Assembly (NCBI GenBank): GCA_018701395.1
Contig: JABIWU010000025.1
Coordinates: 1 to 41,322 of the forward strand
From: Phycisphaerae bacterium
Lineage (GTDB): Bacteria > Planctomycetota > Phycisphaerae > Phycisphaerales > SM1A02
Direction: 5' to 3'
Length of the DNA stretch: 41,322 nucleotides
Part shown: positions 18,023 through 24,447 of the stretch, one piece after another
How positions within the stretch are numbered: the stretch's first letter is position 1
Layout of the letters: each line of letters begins with the position of its first letter
Program-made: the position numbers and the translations under genes
The notes under the pieces: model-generated
Told to the model about the DNA's origin: nothing
Database searches by the model: none
The model's input: the letters and a program-made list of their open reading frames with translations, nothing else

Positions 18023-18682
18023 ATGAATATCAAAACGCTTTCAATGACTATTGCAGCTGGTTCGCTTCTAGCAACTGGTGCAATGGCAGATTACACAGGG
18101 TTGAGCTATGACGCTACCGATAATGGTGACGGTACATGGACAGCTCGTCTTTACGCTGACTTTAGCGCTGCTTCAGATGAACTTGACGCAGTGTACGGTG
18201 ACGCAGCAAATCTTCTATCAATTAGCTCAACTGGTGGTTTCTACCAAAACGCTTTTGGTGGTAACACATCCGCAGCTATTAACCCAGCACTTTATGCAGC
18301 TTTTCCAAGCTTAATGGTGGATAGTTGGGTAACAATCGGCCTTGAAGACCAAGTTGGCAATAACATGCTTAACATCGGTATTGACTGGTCTGATTTCGAA
18401 GCTGGTGGCAACATCGCTACTGATAACGGAACATGGTTTGCAACTCCAGATGACGCTCAAGTATTAGCCGGTGCTGATATGCGCGTTATGTTTGGTCAAT
18501 TCACAATGTATGGTCTTGATTCACACGTATCAGGCCTAATTAACATTCAAGGCAAATCTGGCAATTTTGAAACATTCCAAGAAACTGGAATCGCTTTTGA
18601 CTTTAGCTACGGTGTTCCAGCTCCGGGTGCTCTTGCACTTTTAGGACTTGCTGGTGTAGCTAGCCGTCGTCGACGCAAGTAA
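18023..18682 (+). CDS. Secreted protein with PEP-CTERM-like C-terminal sorting tag (paralogue 1 of 3)
   Basis: 219 residues. The open frame runs 57 codons further upstream, but the ATG at 18023 is chosen because GAGGAAGGA lies about 8 nt before it and a clean signal peptide follows (MNIKTLSMTIAAGSLLATGAMA, cut before DYTG). The mature part is predicted beta-rich, with the family core IGIDWSDFEAGGNIATDNGTWFATPDDAQVL. The C-terminus has a short Pro motif, a hydrophobic helix and a basic tail (VPAPGALALLGLAG-VAS-RRRRK). This is the exosortase/PEP-CTERM-like tripartite tag common in Phycisphaerae. Probable fate: export, tag processing and anchoring to the surface or matrix. Function unknown. It is more diverged than paralogues 2 and 3 and has its own terminator. 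Confidence 0.8.
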   Translation: MNIKTLSMTIAAGSLLATGAMADYTGLSYDATDNGDGTWTARLYADFSAASDELDAVYGDAANLLSISSTGGFYQNAFGGNTSAAINPALYAAFPSLMVDSWVTIGLEDQVGNNMLNIGIDWSDFEAGGNIATDNGTWFATPDDAQVLAGADMRVMFGQFTMYGLDSHVSGLINIQGKSGNFETFQETGIAFDFSYGVPAPGALALLGLAGVASRRRRK

Positions 18683-18731
18683 TTGCATTTGACGATTCTG
18701 CGCGCCTTCGGGCTTTGTAGAACGAACACTT

Positions 18732-18763
18732 AAAACGCCCTTGCATTTATGCAAGGGCGTTTT
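18732..18763 (+). terminator. Intrinsic terminator after tagged paralogue 1
   Basis: A 14-bp perfect stem: AAAACGCCCTTGCA (18732-18745) pairs with TGCAAGGGCGTTTT (18750-18763) around a TTTA loop, followed by another T and pyrimidines. Confidence 0.9.
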
Positions 18764-18779
18764 TCTATTGGTTTCTTTG

Positions 18780-18817
18780 TTGGGACTGCGGGACAGTCCC
18801 AATTGGGGATAGTCCCG
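18780..18817 (+). ncRNA. Candidate H-type pseudoknot in the 371-nt gap before paralogue 2
   Basis: Stem 1 pairs TTGGGACT (18780-18787) with AGTCCCAA (18795-18802). Its 7-nt loop contains CGGGAC (18789-18794), which is perfectly complementary to GTCCCG at 18812-18817. This gives either a pseudoknot or two mutually exclusive hairpins. The rest of the gap (18683-19053) holds a terminator, a small ORF candidate and a GAAGC/GCTTC hairpin at 18944-18957. Whether the element is transcribed is unknown. Confidence 0.4.
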
Positions 18818-18852
18818 TAATATAGCAAGGAGCAATAGAGGGAGGAGGGAAA

Positions 18853-18933
18853 ATGGTTGTAAACAGAATAACCCGAACACAAAACGATTCAGATTGGCTT
18901 GCGTACTTGCACCCCTCAATTCATGTGGCATAG
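18853..18933 (+). CDS. Possible 26-residue small ORF or leader peptide
   Basis: An ATG at 18853 directly follows GGAGGAGGGA (18841-18850), one of the purest Shine-Dalgarno runs in the window. It opens a 26-codon frame, beginning MVVNRITRTQ and ending in TAG at 18931. No homology is recognised and no hydrophobic or stalling motif is evident. It ends 120 nt before the second tagged paralogue. It could be a small protein, a leader peptide, or a chance frame behind a purine-rich run. Confidence 0.25.
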   Translation: MVVNRITRTQNDSDWLAYLHPSIHVA

Positions 18934-19053
18934 TTGTTCTGTGGAAGCGATTGCTTCGAGCAGATGCCTTGGGAAGGGCAAACGCGACAAGCTTCGTAGT
19001 ATTTTTGTAGTTTAGTTTTAGAAAACAATTAGAATAGAATGAGGAATTTTAGA

Positions 19054-19704
19054 ATGAACAAATTAATGTTTACAATCTCAGCCACAGCAGTGAGTTCGCT
19101 CCTTGCAGTTGGCTCAGCATCTGCAGACTTTACAGGCATGCAATTTGAAAATGTAGAAAACGGCTTAGCTGGTTTGACTACAGTTCGAGTGTATGCAGGT
19201 GTTTCAGTAGGTGGTGAAGTGGATGCAGTGTATGGTGATGGCGTAAATGCTCTTGCTATCTCATCCAATAGCGGTTTCTATCAAAACCAATTTGGTGGTT
19301 ACGGTACACCAAGTGCAGCGCTCTTTGGGTTCTTTCCAAGTCTTGAGTTTGATAGTTTCGTCACAATTGGTCTGACAGACGACGCAGGTGATGCGATGCT
19401 TGACATCGGTATCGACTGGGCAGATTTTGAAGCTGGTGGCGATATCGCTACTAGCAACGGAACTTGGTTTGCTACACCATCAGATGCGCAAGTATTGGAA
19501 ATTGGTGGCCGTGTTTTGATTGGCCAGTTCACAGTGAATGATGGCGATAGTGTATTTGGCTCAGTAAACTTGCAAGGCAAGAACGCTGATCTAAGCAATT
19601 GGAACGCCGAAGGCGTTGCATTTGATTCTGCTGCTATCCCTGCGCCTGGTGCAATTGCACTTCTTGGACTCGCAGGTTTTGCTGCTAGGCGACGTCGAAA
19701 ATAA
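19054..19704 (+). CDS. Secreted protein with PEP-CTERM-like C-terminal sorting tag (paralogue 2 of 3)
   Basis: 216 residues from the ATG at 19054, which has GAGGA eight bases upstream; the ATG five codons earlier lacks such a site. The signal peptide ends around VGSASA, before DFTGMQFENVENG. The mature domain shares the core of paralogues 1 and 3 (VTIGLTDDAGDAMLDIGIDWADFEAGGD...). The tag is IPAPGAIALLGLAG-FAA-RRRRK. A 116-nt block (19363-19478) is identical but for one base to paralogue 3, showing recent duplication or gene conversion. The protein contains no cysteine and no visible catalytic motif, so a structural or matrix role is more plausible than an enzymatic one (inference). Confidence 0.8.
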   Translation: MNKLMFTISATAVSSLLAVGSASADFTGMQFENVENGLAGLTTVRVYAGVSVGGEVDAVYGDGVNALAISSNSGFYQNQFGGYGTPSAALFGFFPSLEFDSFVTIGLTDDAGDAMLDIGIDWADFEAGGDIATSNGTWFATPSDAQVLEIGGRVLIGQFTVNDGDSVFGSVNLQGKNADLSNWNAEGVAFDSAAIPAPGAIALLGLAGFAARRRRK

Positions 19705-19737
19705 GATTTTCGTCTCCCATATGAAATAAAGATTTCG

Positions 19738-19767
19738 CCGCCCCAGCATTGCTGGGGCGGTTTTTTT
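19738..19767 (+). terminator. Intrinsic terminator after tagged paralogue 2
   Basis: A 10-bp GC-rich stem, CCGCCCCAGC/GCTGGGGCGG (19738-19747 with 19751-19760, loop ATT), followed by seven T residues. A textbook Rho-independent terminator. Confidence 0.92.
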
Positions 19768-19782
19768 AATTCTTTTTTCACT

Positions 19783-19863
19783 GTATCTGCACGAAGACGA
19801 CGCAGGTAATTGTCTAAAACAAGATTTAGAAATAACGCACAGGGGTACTGCTGGGGCGTTATT
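19783..19863 (+). pseudogene. 3'-end relic of a lost fourth tagged paralogue, with remnant terminator
   Basis: Bases 19783-19812 read GTATC-TGCACGAAGACGACG-CAGGTAATTG. They match the 3' end of paralogue 3 (20705-20735), including the Arg-rich codons and the TAA stop, apart from a 2-base gap and two substitutions. No coding body precedes it; the paralogue 2 terminator lies directly upstream. A weak hairpin AATAACGC/GCGTTATT (19831-19838 with 19856-19863) follows, as expected for the terminator of the missing gene. This implies deletion of most of a copy. The remainder of the 384-nt gap contains the paralogue 3 leader. Confidence 0.6.
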
Positions 19864-20008
19864 AATCGGTAATTTTGTTAAGTTAGGCAAAATAATCAAT
19901 TGCGGACGTAAAAATAGTGCATTATTTCTATTAAATGGTCTTGAAACTAGTAGTCGCTATGCTACCTTATTGATGGAAGCAGACAGTATTTGTTTTTGCA
20001 GGTATTGT

Positions 20009-20059
20009 CGGGAAATTGGAGAACAATATGTTCTCTCGTTTGTTCCCGTACGTAACGGG
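20009..20059 (+). promoter_or_regulatory. Alternative hairpins in the leader of paralogue 3
   Basis: GAGAACA/TGTTCTC (20019-20025 with 20029-20035) forms a tight hairpin enclosed by CGGGAA/TTCCCG (20009-20014 with 20043-20048). The same CCCG bases can instead form CCCGT/ACGGG (20045-20049 with 20055-20059). The AAGGAG Shine-Dalgarno sequence (20073-20078) follows 14 nt later. Mutually exclusive folds near a ribosome-binding site suggest translational or attenuation control; unproven. Confidence 0.35.
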
Positions 20060-20088
20060 TCAACGAGTTATGAAGGAGAAGTGTTCTT

Positions 20089-20733
20089 ATGAACAATCTT
20101 AAACTTTCTAGCCTAATGGCTGGTACATTAATTTTAGCGGGCACTGCATCAGCAGGATTCACTGGAATGTCATTTGACGAAGTAGAAAACGGTATGGCTG
20201 GTTTTACAACATACCGTGCCTACGCTGGCGTTACTGCTGGTGGTCAAGTGGATGCAGTGTATGGTGATGAAGCATGCGCGTTATTAGTCACTTCAGGTGG
20301 CGGTTTCTACCAAAATGGATTTGGTGGATACGGTACACCTAGTGCAGCTCTCTTTGGGTTCTTCCCAAGTCTTGAGTGGGACAGTTTTGTGACAATTGGT
20401 CTGACAGACGACGCAGGTGATGCGATGCTTGACATCGGTATCGACTGGGCAGGTTTTGAAGCTGGTGGCGATATCGCTACTAGCAACGGAACTTGGTTTG
20501 CTACACCTTCGGATGCGCAAGTATTCGAAGTTGGTGGCCGTGTTTTGATTGGCCAGTTCACAGTAGCTGATGGCGACCATGTATATGGTTCCATGAACTT
20601 CCAAGGCAAAAATGCTGATTTGTCAAACTGGAACGCCGACTGCGTTACATTTGACTCAGCTGCTATTCCTGCTCCAGGTGCTTTAGCACTATTGGGTCTT
20701 GCAGGTATCGCTGCGCGAAGACGACGCAAGTAA
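20089..20733 (+). CDS. Secreted protein with PEP-CTERM-like C-terminal sorting tag (paralogue 3 of 3)
   Basis: 214 residues from the ATG at 20089, preceded by AAGGAG at a 10-nt spacing. The signal peptide is MNNLKLSSLMAGTLILAGTASA, with mature start GFTGMSFDEVENG. The domain is the same as in paralogues 1 and 2, with DSFVTIGLTDDAGDAMLDIG and GTWFATPSDAQVF. The tag is IPAPGALALLGLAG-IAA-RRRRK. Unlike paralogue 2 it contains two cysteines (in DEACALLV and NADCVTF), which might form a disulfide after export. It has its own leader and terminator, so the three genes are separate transcription units despite their tandem order. I know of no characterised member. Confidence 0.8.
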   Translation: MNNLKLSSLMAGTLILAGTASAGFTGMSFDEVENGMAGFTTYRAYAGVTAGGQVDAVYGDEACALLVTSGGGFYQNGFGGYGTPSAALFGFFPSLEWDSFVTIGLTDDAGDAMLDIGIDWAGFEAGGDIATSNGTWFATPSDAQVFEVGGRVLIGQFTVADGDHVYGSMNFQGKNADLSNWNADCVTFDSAAIPAPGALALLGLAGIAARRRRK

Positions 20734-20770
20734 TTGCGAAGGCTTAGCTAATTTATTAGCAAACTCGTAC

Positions 20771-20797
20771 AACACCCCAATCTTTGATTGGGGTGTT
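20771..20797. terminator. Intrinsic terminator between paralogue 3 and the convergent sulfotransferase gene
   Basis: A 12-bp stem, AACACCCCAATC/GATTGGGGTGTT (20771-20782 with 20786-20797, loop TTT), followed by GTCTTTT. It lies between convergent genes and may work both ways. Confidence 0.85.
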
Positions 20798-20832
20798 GTC
20801 TTTTATGCGACGGTTCTACCCTAGCATTGCTC

Positions 20833-22287
20833 CTAGCGTTTCTGCCCCATACCTAATGCATCCCTTAGTGGGCTTAGCAATTCGCCAAATTGCTCATGTC
20901 TTGCAATCGAAGAGGTGTACATAGGTCTTCGAACTTGATCTTGGCTAAGTGTAAGAACAGTACGTCCTGTTTTCCAGAATTCTATACATCGTGGGTCAAA
21001 GTCTAGCCCACAAAAATCGAGGATTCTTCGTGTAGTTGTTTCCTGATTTGTAACGAGTTCCTCATACGAAACTTCTAGCATTGCGCTTCCAAGGCAATCG
21101 TTCCAGTGCAGCATCATTCGCTTGTACTCATTGTAAAAGTGTCCAATAGAATGTAAGCCACTCGCCCAAGCATTTGTATATGGCGGTAATTTTTGCGCAA
21201 AACAAGAGACACCCATTGACAATGGATTTCTTGTGCAGTGAATTATTTTAGCATTTGGAATTAGTTTCTTAATTACTCCAACAAATTGATAGTTGCCAAG
21301 TTGTTTGTCTACCAAGACAGTTTCATTTGTATTGCATTGTGCATCATGAAGGTAAGCGCTTGCGAGTTCATCTAATTGCGCTGTGTCTAATGAAGACCAT
21401 CTAGAAGAAAGCAAGTCTTCGCCGAAAGCAGTGTTTAGAATTCTTGGTAAGGTTTCTAGTTCTCCAAGCCCTTTGCCATTAGGATGTGCATCAATAATTT
21501 GTTCTGTCAGCGTGGACCCGCTTCTTAGCATGCCGACAATGAAGACTCTTCCAGAATCATAGTTTGTCGATGTCGGCATCGAAGCAAATGAATCAACTGG
21601 AAACGCTTTTATGCAATCGTCATGCATATTTACGCAAGCGTTAATGTCAAAACCACTCGAGGAAAGGTTGTTTCCTTCTTGATATGCTTCAAATGCGCCG
21701 TTGTATTCGCCGGCTTTTTCCATCGCCTTGCCAAGAACGAAGTAAAGCGTTCGTCGTGTTTCAATTGGTTCTTTTTTCGCGGGTAGGTGTTTTAATAGTA
21801 CATCTGCAGCATCATGAGGTTTGCCACCTTCGATAAGAGCTTTTGCATAGACGATTGAGATGGTGATATCTTCGCCCCCCTTTTTGATGAATGGCTCGAC
21901 TAGTTTTATTGCTTTGTTTGGTTCGTTTAAGCGAAGCCAAGTGTTCGCTTTGCCTGCGATAACGCCATGATGGTCTGGTTGCAATTTTAGTGCTTTGTCG
22001 TAAGCGCCAAGCGCATTTCGAAAATCGCCCTTAGTTGTGAGCATGTCGCCAAGTAGTCCATGATAGTCAGCGCGTTTATTATTTTTTGCAATAGCATTGC
22101 GAATAAGTTGCATTGATTCTTCGTATTTTCCAGTTGCATTGCATACTTGCGCGAGTAACGCCATCGCTAAATCGTCCCGTTTTTTTTCTGCTAACACTGA
22201 CCTACATAACATTTCTGCCTGTTGTGTTTGCCCTGACGCAAATGCCTGCATGGCTTGAATCAATCTTGGGTCAGTCTGTTTCGCCAT
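20833..22287 (-). CDS. TPR-sulfotransferase fusion protein
   Basis: 484 residues. The N-terminal half (1-215) has about five TPR units (for example GDFRNALGAYDKALKLQPDHHGVIAGKA). The C-terminal half is a PAPS-dependent sulfotransferase. The 5'-phosphosulfate loop is VFIVGMLRSGSTLTEQII at 248-265, and the 3'-phosphate block is HCTRNPLSMGVSCF. A GLGELETLP segment typical of the TPR-linked sulfotransferase family is also present. It transfers sulfate to a glycan or protein acceptor that cannot be named. No signal peptide is seen. Its start codon shares a base with the rho stop (TAATG), so translation is coupled to Rho, an unexpected pairing. Sat at 40.9 kb could supply the sulfate donor pathway. 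Confidence 0.88.
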   Translation of the reverse strand: MAKQTDPRLIQAMQAFASGQTQQAEMLCRSVLAEKKRDDLAMALLAQVCNATGKYEESMQLIRNAIAKNNKRADYHGLLGDMLTTKGDFRNALGAYDKALKLQPDHHGVIAGKANTWLRLNEPNKAIKLVEPFIKKGGEDITISIVYAKALIEGGKPHDAADVLLKHLPAKKEPIETRRTLYFVLGKAMEKAGEYNGAFEAYQEGNNLSSSGFDINACVNMHDDCIKAFPVDSFASMPTSTNYDSGRVFIVGMLRSGSTLTEQIIDAHPNGKGLGELETLPRILNTAFGEDLLSSRWSSLDTAQLDELASAYLHDAQCNTNETVLVDKQLGNYQFVGVIKKLIPNAKIIHCTRNPLSMGVSCFAQKLPPYTNAWASGLHSIGHFYNEYKRMMLHWNDCLGSAMLEVSYEELVTNQETTTRRILDFCGLDFDPRCIEFWKTGRTVLTLSQDQVRRPMYTSSIARHEQFGELLSPLRDALGMGQKR

Positions 22288-23429
22288 TAGCCACCTACGA
22301 GTTGTTCGTTTGTTTCAAAACGTTCGAGTGCAGATAGTAGTTGTTTGATTTGCACCGGTGGTTTCATACTTAGAAGCCGCCTTCGTAAGGCGATGACAGT
22401 TTTGCACTCTTCAGGTGTCATTAATAAGTCTTCTTTTCGTGTGCCTGAGGCAGCGAGGTTTATTGCTGGGAATAATCGTTGCTCAGAGATGGAACTGTCA
22501 AGGATGAGTTCCATATTACCTGTGCCCTTAAACTCTTCAAAGATTATTTGATCAGCGCGCGAACCAGTATCTACAAGACAACTTGCAATGATTGTGAGCG
22601 AACCCTCTTGCTCAACATTTCGTGCAGCACCAAAAAGTTGCTTAGGAACATCAAGTGCCTTTGCATCAAGACCGCCAGACATAGTGCGACCGCTACTAGC
22701 GTATTTTTTAGAATTATTAAACGCGCGACCAAGACGAGTTAGCGAGTCTAGTAAAACAACAACGTTTTTGCCAGCTTCAAGCTTTCGTTTTGCTCTTTCG
22801 ATTGCCATGATGCCAAGTTCAATGTGTTCGTCAACGTCTTGATCGTTTGATGATGCGAGCACTTCGGCTGGAACCGTTCGTTTGAATTCGGTAACTTCTT
22901 CGGGGCGTTCATCAATAAGCAGGGCGACAACTTCAATATCTGGGTGATTATGATGGATGCCTTGGGCAATGTTTTGCAGTAAAACAGTTTTACCTGCTTT
23001 TGGTGGGGCAACAATAAGACCACGGGTTCCGTAACCAATCGGGCAGAACAAATCAATTAATCTACAAGCTGGGGGGCAACCTTTGTACTCAAGTGTAATT
23101 CTTGGGTTCGGGTCGATTACGGTCATCTCTTCAAATGGTTGGTGTTTGGCGTAAGCAGATGGTTCAATACCTTCGATTGAAATTATTTCAGATACGACTG
23201 ATCGAACATTTCTTGGCTTCCCCCTTTTTTTGTTTTTAGATTTTTTTTGTATGACAGTTGCCGTGAGCATTTGTCCTGCGCGAAGGGGGTACTCATCCAT
23301 TAAAGACGCAGGGACGTACGGATCACTTTCCGCTTGTACTGGACCATTAATCCATTGGCGTAATCTACCTTCGTATGGAGTTTCCCAATCAAGGAAACCG
23401 ATGACTGTTTCTGTCTTTATTTCTGTCAT
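22287..23429 (-). CDS. rho: Transcription termination factor Rho, short form
   Basis: 380 residues. RNA-dependent ATPase/translocase that ends transcription. Core motifs are clear: Walker A GLIVAPPKAGKT, VVALLIDERPEEVTEF, VVVLLDSLTRLGRAFN, and FEEFKGTGNMELILD near the C-terminal side. It begins directly near the cold-shock-like primary RNA site and lacks the N-terminal helical domain of about 45 residues found in E. coli Rho (419 residues). An in-frame TAA sits two codons before the ATG, so no upstream extension is possible. A G-rich GGGGGTGG lies upstream as a plausible ribosome-binding site. The recognisable GFGFLR motif of the primary site is also altered here. Confidence 0.95.
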   Translation of the reverse strand: MTEIKTETVIGFLDWETPYEGRLRQWINGPVQAESDPYVPASLMDEYPLRAGQMLTATVIQKKSKNKKRGKPRNVRSVVSEIISIEGIEPSAYAKHQPFEEMTVIDPNPRITLEYKGCPPACRLIDLFCPIGYGTRGLIVAPPKAGKTVLLQNIAQGIHHNHPDIEVVALLIDERPEEVTEFKRTVPAEVLASSNDQDVDEHIELGIMAIERAKRKLEAGKNVVVLLDSLTRLGRAFNNSKKYASSGRTMSGGLDAKALDVPKQLFGAARNVEQEGSLTIIASCLVDTGSRADQIIFEEFKGTGNMELILDSSISEQRLFPAINLAASGTRKEDLLMTPEECKTVIALRRRLLSMKPPVQIKQLLSALERFETNEQLVGG

Positions 23430-23466
23430 GTTTTAATACCACCCCCTTTAGTTCCCGACGTTGTGA

Positions 23467-24447
23467 TTATAGCTTACTTGCAAAGGAAACGGCGATTTTT
23501 GCCGCAGCTTTCGCGTTATTGCAGAGTAATGCGAGGTTGGCGACAAGGGATTTACCTTGTGTGCTTTTAGCCATGCTGTCAAGAAGAAACGGGGTTCTAG
23601 TTGAAGAGGGCTGTTTTGTCCTTGCCCAGTTCTCTTCCGCTTGATTCAACGACTCAATTAATGTGCCTTGTTGAAGTGCTACATTTTCTGGTACAGGCAC
23701 TGTGGCTAAAACTCCTGAATGCAATTGCAAGTGTTGCCAATGATGTTTGCAAATTTCTGCAACTTCACTTGGCGAATGTACTTGGTGAACTGCAGGGTCG
23801 TCTTCTATATTTTGTTCAATGAATCTTGGGAACATTGATGTTCCTAATCCTAGAACTGGAACGCCAATTGTCTCAAGCGATTCAACAGTTGCTGGAATGT
23901 CGAGGATAGATTTTGCTCCGCTGGCAATTACGCAGGTCGGGGTCGTTGCTAGAGCGGTTAAGTCTGCAGAGATGTCAAGTCGATTTGTCCAATTTTGGTG
24001 TATCCCACCAATTCCACCTGTGGCAAAAACTCGAATGGGGTTTTTCGTAGAAGCAAGACGGCAAGCAAGTAGTGTTGTGGCGACCGTTGTGCCAGCGGAT
24101 TGCTTTGCATGCATCGCTTGTGCAAGTGTTGCTAACGAGACTTTGCCTGCTACGGGATTTGAAGCAAGTTGTGTAAGTTCATCTGAAGCTAACCCAATTC
24201 GTAATGTTCCGTTTATGACGGCAATCCACGCAGGTAGTGCTCCATTGGTTTGCACAGTATCTGTCATAGATTGCGCTAAGGCAATATTAATCGGTCTCTG
24301 GGAATCGATATAGGAAGGGCACCCGCCAAAGCTTGTGTTCCACTTTGTTTTTGGTAACCCCGCTGTAAGCACAGCGGTTTCAAGGGCAACAATTGGCTCA
24401 CTAGCGAGAAGCGCCTCTTGAATACTATCCGAGATATAAACGTTCAT
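23467..24447 (-). CDS. psuG: Pseudouridine-5'-phosphate glycosidase
   Basis: 326 residues. Reversibly splits pseudouridine 5'-phosphate into uracil and ribose 5-phosphate, in pseudouridine salvage. Conserved features: PIVALETAVLTAGLP near the start, IAVINGTLRIGL, VFATGGIGGIH (residues 140-150), the metal-site region LDISADL, and the catalytic Lys in ASGAKSILDIP (Lys179). The length fits the family (about 310). Its start overlaps the stop of the DEAD-box helicase by 4 nt (ATGA), suggesting one operon. The companion kinase PsuK is not in the window. Confidence 0.92.
   Translation of the reverse strand: MNVYISDSIQEALLASEPIVALETAVLTAGLPKTKWNTSFGGCPSYIDSQRPINIALAQSMTDTVQTNGALPAWIAVINGTLRIGLASDELTQLASNPVAGKVSLATLAQAMHAKQSAGTTVATTLLACRLASTKNPIRVFATGGIGGIHQNWTNRLDISADLTALATTPTCVIASGAKSILDIPATVESLETIGVPVLGLGTSMFPRFIEQNIEDDPAVHQVHSPSEVAEICKHHWQHLQLHSGVLATVPVPENVALQQGTLIESLNQAEENWARTKQPSSTRTPFLLDSMAKSTQGKSLVANLALLCNNAKAAAKIAVSFASKL

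Noticed and set aside
18950-19000. GGGCAAAC-like stretch resembling part of the GEMM cyclic di-GMP riboswitch, upstream of paralogue 2
   Set aside because: Only the short AGGGCAAAC string matches. The GGGACGCAAAGCC block and the tetraloop-receptor arrangement are absent.
19299-19781. 160-codon minus-strand frame over paralogue 2, and the similar one over paralogue 3 (20307-20729)
   Set aside because: They mirror the plus-strand genes, have no ribosome-binding site, and their Arg/Pro/Ser-rich translation is typical of an antisense shadow.
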